DNA from: an uncultured Acidimicrobiia bacterium
GTDB lineage: Bacteria; Actinomycetota; Acidimicrobiia; Spongiisociales; Spongiisociaceae
Direction: 5' to 3'
Length of the DNA stretch: 11,158 nt
Assembly (NCBI GenBank): GCA_937900165.1
Contig: CALCCX010000032.1
Span: 1 to 11,158, forward strand
The position numbers were made by a program, and so were the translations under genes. Positions 1-6,292 of this stretch are shown in pieces; within the stretch, counting starts at the first letter, position 1; every line of letters starts with the position of its first letter. The notes beneath the pieces were generated by a model. It made no database searches, was not told the DNA's origin, and worked only from the letters and a program-made list of their open reading frames with translations.

Positions 1-78
1 TGTGTTGTCTTTTTTTTTTTAATGATACGGCGACCACCGAGATCTACACTCTTTCCCTACACGACGCTCTTCCGATCT
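1..78 (+). other. Illumina P5/TruSeq adapter and flow-cell linker (non-biological)
   Basis: Positions 21-78 spell the complete 58-base Illumina P5 plus TruSeq Read 1 adapter, beginning AATGATACGGCGACCACCGA and ending GACGCTCTTCCGATCT. The T run at 10-20 just before it matches the poly-T spacer through which the P5 oligo is grafted to the flow cell. Bases 1-9 are unexplained. The arrangement is what the reverse complement of a read that ran through a short insert, through the adapter and off the end of the molecule would give. These bases should be trimmed; real genomic sequence begins at 79. Confidence 0.98.
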
Positions 79-148
79 CGGCCTCGATCATCAGCTCGAT
101 CTTCTCCGGTGACCTTCCCTTCACCATGTTGATGTGAACCAGGGGCAT
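79..148 (-). CDS. dmpI: 4-oxalocrotonate tautomerase, N-terminal fragment cut by contig end
   Basis: This small enzyme isomerises 2-hydroxymuconate (4-oxalocrotonate, enol form) to 2-oxo-3-hexenedioate, the substrate of the decarboxylase encoded just upstream. Only 23 residues are left, beginning MPLVHINMVKGRSPEKIEL. After removal of Met1 this puts Pro at position 1, the catalytic base of the tautomerase family, followed by the usual beta strand and the Gly-Arg-Ser/Thr turn into the first helix. The family is usually about 62 residues, so roughly 40 are missing, but the break coincides exactly with the adapter at 78 and is an assembly artefact, not a mutation. The ATG at 148-146 follows a GAAAGGAG ribosome binding site at 160-153. 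It lies 68 bases downstream of the decarboxylase gene on the same strand, as in dmpH-dmpI. Confidence 0.88.
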
Positions 149-216
149 AGCACTCCTTTCTTGTGGCCTTGCTTTGCTTCAAACTGCTCGAACGGTCACG
201 CTGCTGAGGTCTGGTC

Positions 217-963
217 TCATCGAACCGCGAGGTCGAGGGCGCCGATCCGGTCGATCTCCACGGTGACCGAATCTCCGGCCGCCACCGGAATGGCGCCAGT
301 GAGCGCCCCGGCCAGGACCAGCGATCCGGCGGCGAGTGACTGGTTCCGTTCGGAGAGCTTGCGCACAAACCAGGCGACCGCGGCCGCCGGGTGACCCATA
401 ACCGCGGCTCCTGCCGCCGTGCCAACCACCTCTCCGTTCTTCGAGAACACGCATCCCACGTTGCGTAGATTGATTCCCTCTACCGGGACGGGACCGCCCA
501 GCGCGTAGTGGGCCGCGGAGGCATTGTCTGCAATCACGTCTGGAAGCGTGAACGAGTAGCCGGAATACCGCGAGTCGAGCACGTCGATGGCCGGCATCAC
601 CGACACGGTGGCGGCCAGGACCTGATGAGCACCGACATCAGGACCGGCCAGGTCGTCGCCGATGAGGAATGCCACTTCGGGCTCCACGCGGGGCTGGATC
701 AGCTCGGACGAGACGAGCGATTCACCTGCCCGGATCTCAGACCCTTCGACGAACCAGCCATAGAGAGGCTCGGCCACCTTCATCTGTTGCTGCTTGGCCT
801 TGGAGGTCAGGCCGAGCTTGGCGACCGGCGCACTTCCACCCAGGGCCTCGATCACCTCATCCTGAATCTCGTAGGCTTCTTCGGGTGTGAGGTTGGTTGA
901 TCCAGGGTCAAGGGCGGTCCGGGTCTGGACAGCATGCACTAACTGGGAGGCAAGAAAGTTCAC
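217..963 (-). CDS. dmpH: 4-oxalocrotonate decarboxylase
   Basis: A 248-residue member of the hydratase/decarboxylase family that removes CO2 from 2-oxo-3-hexenedioate to give 2-hydroxypenta-2,4-dienoate. The family motif KLGLTSKAKQQQM lies at residues 49-61, the metal-site segment QPRVEPEVAF at 90-99 (Glu94, Glu96) and DSRY at 130-133. The stretch FTLPDVIADNAS at 138-149 is typical of the decarboxylase branch (DmpH/XylI) rather than the hydratase branch, which separates it from its paralogue at 2936-3730. Asp127 stands where the hydratase has a metal-ligand Glu. Length is normal for the family. The GTG start at 963-961 overlaps the aldolase stop in GTGA, and no good Shine-Dalgarno is visible, so translation is probably coupled. 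In known meta pathways this enzyme forms a complex with the hydratase DmpE. Confidence 0.86.
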   Translation of the reverse strand: MNFLASQLVHAVQTRTALDPGSTNLTPEEAYEIQDEVIEALGGSAPVAKLGLTSKAKQQQMKVAEPLYGWFVEGSEIRAGESLVSSELIQPRVEPEVAFLIGDDLAGPDVGAHQVLAATVSVMPAIDVLDSRYSGYSFTLPDVIADNASAAHYALGGPVPVEGINLRNVGCVFSKNGEVVGTAAGAAVMGHPAAAVAWFVRKLSERNQSLAAGSLVLAGALTGAIPVAAGDSVTVEIDRIGALDLAVR

Positions 964-2000
964 GACTGGGAAACCTGCGCGTCGGCGGCTCGGCGCTGAA
1001 GCTCCATGGCAACGTCGATGATCATGTCTTCCTGGCCACCCACCACTCGACGTTCGCCGAGTTCGAGGATAATTTGCTTGGTGTCGACCCCGTATCGCTC
1101 AGCGGCTCGTTTGGCGTGCAGGAGGAACGAGGAATAGACCCCCGCGTAGCCGAGAAGCAGCCCGTCCCGATCGATGATCCCGTGGTTCGGGTGGATCGGT
1201 CTGACCGTATCCTCGGCGGCGTCCATGATCAGCAGCGGGTCGACCCCTGTGGTGATCCCGGACTTCTCACAGGCGGCGATGAGGATCTCCGTCGGACAGT
1301 TTCCCGCTCCTGCCCCTAATCCAGTGGCACATCCGTCGATCTGGTCTACGCCCTCTTCCAGAGCGGCCAGTGAATTGGCGACTGCCAGGGACAGATTGTT
1401 GTGGGCGTGAATGCCGACTTGGCACGAGACCGCAGACTTGACGGCGGACACCCTGCGTCTCGCGTCGTCGATGGTCATCGCCCCGGCGGAGTCGACGACA
1501 TAGACGGTGCCGGCGCCGTATGAGTCCAGAAGCTGAGCCTGGCCGGCGAGATGTTCTGGCGAAATCATGCTCGCCATCATCAGGAACCCGACGGACTCCA
1601 TCCCGAGCTCCTCGGCGAGCGCGATGTGCTGCTGCGCGATGTCGGCTTCCGTGCAGTGGATCGCGATCCTTGCAACCGTTGCTCCGGCATCTGCTGCTTT
1701 TCGTAGATCTTCCTTCGTACCGATGCCTGGCACCATCAGGACCGCGATCTTGGCGCGGGTGGCCTCCTCGGTGGCCGCCCGGATCAGCCGCATTTCGTCT
1801 GTTCGAATGAACCCATAGTTGAAAGACGAGCCTCCGATGCCGTCGCCATGTGACACCTCGATCACGGGTACGTTGGCCGCGTCAAGTGCCCGTACGACCC
1901 GACGGACCTGATCTTCGGTGAACTGGTGAGCGACAGCATGCGAGCCATCGCGCAAGGTGGAGTCGGTGAGTCGGAACCGGGGCGCAGTCGAGATAGCCAT
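960..2000 (-). CDS. dmpG: 4-hydroxy-2-oxovalerate aldolase
   Basis: A TIM-barrel aldolase of the HMG-CoA-lyase-like (DRE-TIM) superfamily that cleaves 4-hydroxy-2-oxovalerate to pyruvate and acetaldehyde, channelling the aldehyde to its partner dehydrogenase encoded immediately upstream. Counting from the ATG at 2000, the motif TLRDGSHAVAHQF near residues 15-27 gives catalytic Arg17, metal ligand Asp18 and His21; the GIHAHNN motif supplies metal ligands His198 and His200; SHGDGIGGSS and GLGAGAGNCPTE are also characteristic. The length, 346 residues, is normal. An in-frame GTG at 2003 is an alternative start, but the GGGAGG ribosome binding site lies 7 bases from the ATG and only 4 from the GTG, so I prefer the ATG. 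It overlaps the dehydrogenase stop by one base and its own stop overlaps the decarboxylase start. Confidence 0.94.
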   Translation of the reverse strand: MAISTAPRFRLTDSTLRDGSHAVAHQFTEDQVRRVVRALDAANVPVIEVSHGDGIGGSSFNYGFIRTDEMRLIRAATEEATRAKIAVLMVPGIGTKEDLRKAADAGATVARIAIHCTEADIAQQHIALAEELGMESVGFLMMASMISPEHLAGQAQLLDSYGAGTVYVVDSAGAMTIDDARRRVSAVKSAVSCQVGIHAHNNLSLAVANSLAALEEGVDQIDGCATGLGAGAGNCPTEILIAACEKSGITTGVDPLLIMDAAEDTVRPIHPNHGIIDRDGLLLGYAGVYSSFLLHAKRAAERYGVDTKQIILELGERRVVGGQEDMIIDVAMELQRRAADAQVSQS

Positions 2001-2917
2001 CACTTGGCCTCCCTGACAACGTCTGCAATCGCCTCTCCGACCCTCACCGCGGAAGCGGTCATGATGTCGAGGTTACCGGCATAGGTTGGGAGGTAGTCCC
2101 CGGCGCCTTCGACTTCGAGGAGGGCCACCACCCTCGCCTTGACGTCACCGCCAGGCGTGTTGAACGTGTCCTCGTCGAAGACCGGATCGGACCTGAGCCG
2201 GTACCCTGGGACATATTGGGCGACCTCGTCGACCATCGCCAGAATCGAATCGTGCACCTCGTCGCGGTCATAGCCATCACCGAGTGCACAGAAGACCGTA
2301 TTCCTCATCAGGATTGGTGGCTCGGCCGGGTTCAGCACCATGATCGCCTTGCCGGTGTCGGCGCCGCCGACCTCTGAGAGGGCTGCGGAGGTGGTGAGAG
2401 TGAACTCGTCGATGTTCTGCCGAGTTCCAGGTCCCGCAGAAGCGGATGCGACCGTCGAGATGATCTCCGCGTATGGAACATCGCACACTCCGGCGACCGC
2501 GTGCACGATCGGTGTTGTGGCCTGACCCCCGCATGTGATGAGATTCACGTTGGTCGCCTCCAGATGGTCGGAGAGATTGACCGGCGGCACCACCAATGGG
2601 CCAAGCCTGGCGGGAGTGAGGTCGATCGCCTTCATCCCGGCGGCCTGGTATTTCGGGGCGTTCTGGCGGTGGACCCACGCCGATGTTGCTTCGAACACAA
2701 TCGGGAATTCGTCGCCTCGCTCGAGGAGAACCTCCACGCCCTCATGGGTCGTGTCGATCCCGGCCTCGCCCGCCAGGCGGAGCCCGTCTGAACTCTCGTC
2801 GATCCCAACCATCAGCCCGACGCTCAGGTGCGGGGAGCGCCCGAGCTTGTACATCAGGTCGGTGCCGATGTTGCCGGACCCGACGATCGCACATGCGATC
2901 CTGGACTCCTCAGTCAC
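2000..2917 (-). CDS. dmpF: Acetaldehyde dehydrogenase (acylating)
   Basis: A 305-residue NAD-dependent enzyme that converts acetaldehyde and CoA to acetyl-CoA, the last step of the meta-cleavage route; it works in a channelling complex with the aldolase. The N-terminal Rossmann motif VGSGNIGTDL is at residues 12-21. The catalytic cysteine is Cys129 in NLITCGGQATTP. GPGTRQNIDEFT at 162-173 and YAGNLDIMTASA near 279-290 are family signatures. The start is a GTG at 2917-2915, preceded by a strong GAGGAGG at 2929-2923 with a 5-base spacer. The hydratase gene ends 18 bases upstream. Nothing is missing compared with DmpF/BphJ/MhpF. Confidence 0.95.
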   Translation of the reverse strand: MTEESRIACAIVGSGNIGTDLMYKLGRSPHLSVGLMVGIDESSDGLRLAGEAGIDTTHEGVEVLLERGDEFPIVFEATSAWVHRQNAPKYQAAGMKAIDLTPARLGPLVVPPVNLSDHLEATNVNLITCGGQATTPIVHAVAGVCDVPYAEIISTVASASAGPGTRQNIDEFTLTTSAALSEVGGADTGKAIMVLNPAEPPILMRNTVFCALGDGYDRDEVHDSILAMVDEVAQYVPGYRLRSDPVFDEDTFNTPGGDVKARVVALLEVEGAGDYLPTYAGNLDIMTASAVRVGEAIADVVREAK

Positions 2918-2935
2918 CGCTACCTCCTCTATATG

Positions 2936-3730
2936 TCATGTCATCCGCACTTGCACTGTGCCCAGCCGATCGAACTCAGCTTTGATCACGTCGCCAGGCG
3001 CGACATCGAATGCCGCGTGCAGGGAACCGGTCATGATCAATTGGCCGGCTTCGAGCCCTACCCCATGCAGGGCCAGGGTGTTGGCCAGCCAGGCCACCGC
3101 CTGGACCGGATTCCCCAAAGCGGCGGCCCCGGCGCCGGTTGCCACCACCTCACCGTTGCGACTGATGATCATGCCAACCAGGCGCGGGTCCCATCCCTCG
3201 ATCGAGACCGCCCGCGCACCGATGATCGTCGCCGCTGAGCTGGCGAGATCCGAGATCGTATCGAGCAGCTTGATATTCCAATCACGAATACGCGAGTCAA
3301 CCATCTCGATGGCCGCCGCCGCGGACCCGATTGCCTGGGCCGCGTCGAGCACGGTCACATTTGGACCTCGGAGCGGTCGGTCGAGGACCAGGGCAATCTC
3401 CGCCTCGACCTTCGGTTGGATGTAAGCGGCCAGATCAATGGAAGCTCCGTCGTCGTACACCATCGGTGAGAGAAGCGGGCCGTAGTCGGGTTCGTCAACA
3501 CCCAACAACTCCTGCATCGGCTTGGACGTGAGGCCTAGCTTGTAGCCGATAACGGCGCCTCCATCACTGATCAGGTGGGCGGCCAGTCCCTGTTGGATCT
3601 GGTAGGCATCGTCGATGGTCAGCCCGGGGACCTGCTCGGTGAGCGGTGCAATCGGCGTACGACTCGTCCAAGCCGCGTAGAGCGCATCTGACCAGGCGGT
3701 GTGGTCGATCGGTTTGGAGTTCTCACTCAC
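2936..3730 (-). CDS. dmpE: 2-hydroxypenta-2,4-dienoate (2-oxopent-4-enoate) hydratase
   Basis: Adds water to 2-hydroxypenta-2,4-dienoate to give 4-hydroxy-2-oxovalerate, feeding the aldolase. It is a paralogue of the decarboxylase at 217-963. Numbering from the upstream ATG at 3736, the motif YKLGLTSKPMQELL is at 65-78, QPKVEAEIAL at 107-116 (metal-site Glu111 and Glu113), Glu144, and DSRIRDWNIKLLDT at 147-160, the last being typical of the hydratase branch (DmpE/MhpD). Length is about 264-266 residues, normal. I place the start at GTG 3730-3728: the strong AAGGAGGG directly abuts the ATG at 3736, too close for good initiation, but is 7 bases from the GTG. If the ATG is used, it overlaps the IclR stop in ATGA. 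The N-terminal 30 residues are variable and say little. Confidence 0.9.
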   Translation of the reverse strand: MSENSKPIDHTAWSDALYAAWTSRTPIAPLTEQVPGLTIDDAYQIQQGLAAHLISDGGAVIGYKLGLTSKPMQELLGVDEPDYGPLLSPMVYDDGASIDLAAYIQPKVEAEIALVLDRPLRGPNVTVLDAAQAIGSAAAAIEMVDSRIRDWNIKLLDTISDLASSAATIIGARAVSIEGWDPRLVGMIISRNGEVVATGAGAAALGNPVQAVAWLANTLALHGVGLEAGQLIMTGSLHAAFDVAPGDVIKAEFDRLGTVQVRMT

Positions 3731-3732
3731 CT

Positions 3733-4503
3733 TCATCCCTCCTTAGAGTATCCGAGGCGTCGAGAGGCGGCCGCGGCCGCCTCCATGACTGCAAATGTGG
3801 TAGCGCGGAGATTTTCGTTCATGCGGTCGGCCGGACCCACGACTGACATCGCGGCCACCACATTCTGGGAATGATCGCGAATCGGCGCGCCAACACTGAG
3901 CACACCCGTCTCAGATTCTCCGTCGTTCATCGCAAACCCCGTGTCCTTGACCTCGCCGAGAACCTTGCGGAGATCCTGATGATCGGTGATGGTCTTCGGC
4001 GAAACGAGGTGAAGCTCCCAGCCGTCCAGGATCTGGTTGAGTTCGGCAGGAGACAGGTGGGCGAGGAGCACCTTGCCAGTGCAGGTGCAGTGGGCCCAGT
4101 TCCGCCGTCCGACTTCCAGGAACAGGCGTAGCGTGTGCGGGCTGTCAAGTCGTTCGACGTAGACCACTTCACGGCCATCGAGAACGGCCACGTGAACGGT
4201 GCCACCGGTCTGGTTCCTGAGAACGGCCATCGGTTGGAGCACCGCATGACTGAGATCGAATCCGGCCGTGACGGCTGCCACCAGGTCGTAGATGGCGAGC
4301 CCGAGGCGATATTTGCTCGAGTCCGGGTCCTGTTCGATGAGGTGTTCGGAAGTGAGCGTGGACAGCAGCCGGTGGACAGTCGAGGTGCTCATTCCGAGCT
4401 TGCGAGCCAGCTCAGAGACTCCGTATTCGCGGTTTCGAGAGTTGAACGCCTTGAGCACCCTTGCGGCATTGGCTACTGAGGAAAGCCGATCGCGCTCAAT
4501 CAT
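3733..4503 (-). CDS. IclR-family transcriptional regulator
   Basis: A 256-residue regulator with an N-terminal winged helix-turn-helix (about residues 8-65; ELARKLGMSTSTVHRLLSTL at 31-50 covers the recognition region) and a C-terminal IclR effector-binding domain (about 90-250; HCTCTGKVLLAHL at 138-150 and TGVLSVGAPIRD at 199-210 are typical). IclR proteins commonly control aromatic catabolic operons as dimers or tetramers binding short palindromes, and may be activators or repressors. It sits inside the meta-pathway operon, so it probably regulates it and itself; the palindrome at 5236-5255 is the obvious target candidate. I choose the ATG at 4503-4501, which overlaps the previous gene by 8 bases; an in-frame TTG at 4524 would add seven residues without family similarity. 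The effector is unknown, probably an aromatic or ring-cleavage intermediate. Confidence 0.92.
   Translation of the reverse strand: MIERDRLSSVANAARVLKAFNSRNREYGVSELARKLGMSTSTVHRLLSTLTSEHLIEQDPDSSKYRLGLAIYDLVAAVTAGFDLSHAVLQPMAVLRNQTGGTVHVAVLDGREVVYVERLDSPHTLRLFLEVGRRNWAHCTCTGKVLLAHLSPAELNQILDGWELHLVSPKTITDHQDLRKVLGEVKDTGFAMNDGESETGVLSVGAPIRDHSQNVVAAMSVVGPADRMNENLRATTFAVMEAAAAASRRLGYSKEG
3737..3744 (-). promoter_or_regulatory. Ribosome binding site that decides the hydratase start
   Basis: On the minus strand AAGGAGGG ends at 3737, immediately before an ATG at 3736 and 7 bases (from the GGAGG core) before an in-frame GTG at 3730. The spacing favours the GTG. The site lies inside the last codons of the IclR gene, so translation of the hydratase is tied to that of the regulator. 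Confidence 0.6.
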
Positions 4504-5170
4504 CGGTTGCCCGCACCGCCGCAAGCACTGCTCGCCGGGTCGCCTCTCGGTCTTTGCTCGGATCGGCCACCAGGCGGCTCACTTCCTCCGAACCCGGGAC
4601 GATGGCACCGGCCAGCAGCGCCTGAGCGTGCAGCAAACCCGCAACGTCTGCACCCTCCATTTCGTCTACGAGAGCTTCACGGCCTCGAGCGGCAGAGCGC
4701 ATCGACTCGTAGTCCCGAGACCTTGCCACATGCGAATTGGCCAGGCCGGCGCCGGCGTGGCCGCCATGGTGGGCCGTCAGTTCTGCCCCCGGTTGAACGA
4801 TCAGGTGATACAGGTGGGTACTAACTCCGAGGACTCGACGGACGAGGTCCGGTCGGGGAGCCTCGGATTCATCGATCACTCCGAGGCTCGGGAGCACGAC
4901 GGGGTCGTAGAAACGCAAGATCCAGCTCGGTCCACCCTCGATGGTCTCGGCCACCTCGACTTCCTGGCCGACCGGGGGCGGTAGGGTCTCGCGGGTGGCA
5001 ACGACGTGGAGGTTCGCTGCGCCTGCGGCAATCACCGTGATCTCCCCACCGATTAGCGCCATCTGACCTCGGACAGCCGGAGGCTGAGTGCGGGCCTGGG
5101 CGGTATAGGCGTCGTGAATCGACCGCACGTACTCCGCCATGGATTGGCGCATCGCCAGAGGATCACTCAC
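4496..5170 (-). CDS. Unrecognised 224-residue protein with His-rich segment, first gene of the meta operon
   Basis: I do not recognise this family. It has no signal peptide or membrane segment, so it should be cytoplasmic. Residues about 36-95 look like an alpha/beta fold with short strands (ALIGGEITVIAAGAANLHVV). The segment 119-147 is strikingly histidine-rich: His119, His122, His134, His135, His138 and His147, with the sequence TAHHGGHAGAGLANSH at 132-147, which could bind a metal or phosphate. The C-terminal third (about 160-222) is Ala/Arg/Glu-rich and helical. It starts at GTG 5170 next to the divergent control region with no clear Shine-Dalgarno; Met7 is an alternative start. It overlaps the IclR gene by 8 bases, so the two are very likely co-transcribed and coupled. 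Its place at the head of the operon suggests a role in substrate handling or regulation, but that is inference. Confidence 0.75.
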   Translation of the reverse strand: MSDPLAMRQSMAEYVRSIHDAYTAQARTQPPAVRGQMALIGGEITVIAAGAANLHVVATRETLPPPVGQEVEVAETIEGGPSWILRFYDPVVLPSLGVIDESEAPRPDLVRRVLGVSTHLYHLIVQPGAELTAHHGGHAGAGLANSHVARSRDYESMRSAARGREALVDEMEGADVAGLLHAQALLAGAIVPGSEEVSRLVADPSKDREATRRAVLAAVRATDD

Positions 5171-5235
5171 CCCATTGAAGATAGATGATATCCACCGATC
5201 TGGAGTGCCCTTTCCCGCTCCACGGAAGGCGGACC

Positions 5236-5255
5236 GCGGCCGTGATCACCGCCGC
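5236..5255. promoter_or_regulatory. Candidate operator: 20-bp near-perfect palindrome
   Basis: GCGGCCGTGATCACCGCCGC is self-complementary in 9 of 10 base pairs, with a perfect 8-bp core GTGATCAC; only the pair 5241/5250 fails. It has the size and symmetry of a dimeric regulator site. The natural binding partner is the IclR protein encoded at 3733-4503, but this assignment is inferred from proximity only. Confidence 0.5.
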
Positions 5256-5298
5256 TAGGACGGTCTGAAGTCGCTTCCCGTATCGCGGGAGCCGCCGT

Positions 5299-5325
5299 CA
5301 CACATCAGGTGTGCGGTGATAGCTT
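5299..5325 (+). promoter_or_regulatory. Probable leaderless promoter with embedded dyad for the rightward operon
   Basis: TAGCTT at 5320-5325 fits a TANNNT -10 element and ends exactly 6 bases before the ATG at 5332, so transcription would begin at or next to the A of the start codon. No Shine-Dalgarno precedes that ATG, which supports a leaderless message, common in high-GC Actinomycetota. The perfect 15-bp dyad CACAC-atcag-GTGTG (5299-5313) lies where the -35 to -10 spacer would be, a classic position for a repressor or MerR-like control site. Confidence 0.4.
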
Positions 5326-5331
5326 GCTGCA

Positions 5332-6240
5332 ATGGGCATTCTCAGGCTGAGTCATGTCGACATCAAGGTTCCAGACCTGGACCTCGCCGCCGCCTATTAC
5401 ACCGAGGTCATGGGCCTCGATATCAGCGAGCGGGCCGACGACCGCATCTTCTTCAAATGCTGGGACGAGGAGGATCACCATTCTCTGGCAGTCCGCTACG
5501 ACCCGCGCACAGGGTTGGATCGATTCACGTTCAAGGTGGAGCACGAGGATGACTTGGACGACCTCGAACAAAAGATCGAGACGTACGGGTTCGGGGTCCA
5601 GCGAGTCTCCCAGAACGAGGAGATCGGCCAAGGGGAGTCAATCCGCTTCGACACACCATCCGGCCACGAGATGGAACTCGTGTTCGATGTCGACAAGGTC
5701 GGCGGGCGGCTGGCCAAGACGAACCCAGGCGCGGTACCGCAGGGCCTCAAAGGGATCGCTCCGCCGCGAATGGACCATCTGCTCATCAATGCCGAGGAGG
5801 TTCCGGAGGCTACGAAGTTCTACATGGATGTGCTCGGCTTCCGGCTCACCGAACAGCTCCTGGATGCCGACGGTCACCAGCTCGGTACCTGGATGGAGAG
5901 GTCGCACTCGCCTCACGACCTGGCGGTTGTTTCGGGACCGAACGGAGCGCTCCATCACTTCGCATTCTGGCTCGATGATTGGGACCATGTCCGCAAGGCC
6001 GCCGACATCCTCGCCTACAACTCCATCATGGTGGACGTTGGTCCAACCCGGCACGGGATCACTCGGGGCAACACGATCTATTTCTTCGATCCAATGGGCA
6101 CCCGCAACGAAGTGTTCACGGGTGGGTATCGACCCGATCCTGATTTTCCCACGATCACCTGGACGGAGGACAACATCGGCAAGGCCATCTTCTACTACGA
6201 AGGTGAGGTCAACACACGTTTTCTCGAGGTCCACACGTGA
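5332..6240 (+). CDS. Catechol 2,3-dioxygenase-type extradiol dioxygenase, copy 1
   Basis: A 302-residue type I (vicinal oxygen chelate) extradiol dioxygenase, built of two repeated VOC domains (about 1-130 and 145-290), that opens a catechol ring next to the hydroxyls using Fe(II) and O2. The iron ligands are His149 (PPRMDHLL), His209 (ALHHFAFW) and Glu260 (GTRNEVF). Residues 239-260, from TRHG through YFFDP to the NE, satisfy the PROSITE extradiol signature and provide the active-site His241 and Tyr250; His195 is the further conserved active-site histidine. The C-terminal stretch GKAIFYYEGEVNTRFLEV is XylE-like. Length is normal for the XylE clade (about 307). There is no Shine-Dalgarno; see the leaderless promoter entry. 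It is the first gene of the rightward operon, 52 bases before its paralogue. The actual catechol substrate cannot be told from sequence. Confidence 0.93.
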   Translation: MGILRLSHVDIKVPDLDLAAAYYTEVMGLDISERADDRIFFKCWDEEDHHSLAVRYDPRTGLDRFTFKVEHEDDLDDLEQKIETYGFGVQRVSQNEEIGQGESIRFDTPSGHEMELVFDVDKVGGRLAKTNPGAVPQGLKGIAPPRMDHLLINAEEVPEATKFYMDVLGFRLTEQLLDADGHQLGTWMERSHSPHDLAVVSGPNGALHHFAFWLDDWDHVRKAADILAYNSIMVDVGPTRHGITRGNTIYFFDPMGTRNEVFTGGYRPDPDFPTITWTEDNIGKAIFYYEGEVNTRFLEVHT

Positions 6241-6292
6241 GTCTCGATCCCTTCGGTCGCCAGCTGACCCGCCCTGGAAGCCGTGACCTGTA

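Larger units (their letters stand above)
5171..5331. promoter_or_regulatory. Divergent control region between the meta operon and the dioxygenase/kinase operon
   Basis: This 161-bp gap separates two head-to-head gene sets and must hold both promoters unless transcription enters from elsewhere. It contains the 20-bp palindrome at 5236-5255, a short inverted repeat TCCCG-tatcg-CGGGA at 5276-5290, and the dyad plus -10-like element at 5299-5325. The 8-mer GCGGTGAT at 5313-5320 occurs again inverted (ATCACCGC, 5245-5252) inside the palindrome, as expected for repeated half-sites of one regulator. I could not identify a convincing leftward promoter; TATCAT read on the minus strand near 5190 is only a weak -10 candidate. 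Confidence 0.6.

Noticed and set aside
10..20. T run as a transcription terminator tail
   Set aside because: No stem precedes it, and it directly abuts the P5 adapter, matching the flow-cell oligo spacer.
79..148. Tautomerase read as a pseudogene
   Set aside because: The break falls exactly at the Illumina adapter junction, so the truncation is technical.
2535..3425. A 296-codon plus-strand open frame across the dehydrogenase and hydratase genes
   Set aside because: It is antisense to two well-supported enzymes, shows no domain, and its Ser/Arg/Ala-rich composition is typical of a shadow frame.
4292..4984. A 230-codon plus-strand open frame opposite the IclR gene and the unrecognised gene
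   Set aside because: It is antisense to the IclR helix-turn-helix region, which is secure, and has no recognisable motif.
5276..5290. TCCCG-tatcg-CGGGA as a terminator or main operator
   Set aside because: The arms are only 5 bp with no T run, and a chance hairpin of this size is expected in GC-rich sequence; the palindrome at 5236-5255 is far better.
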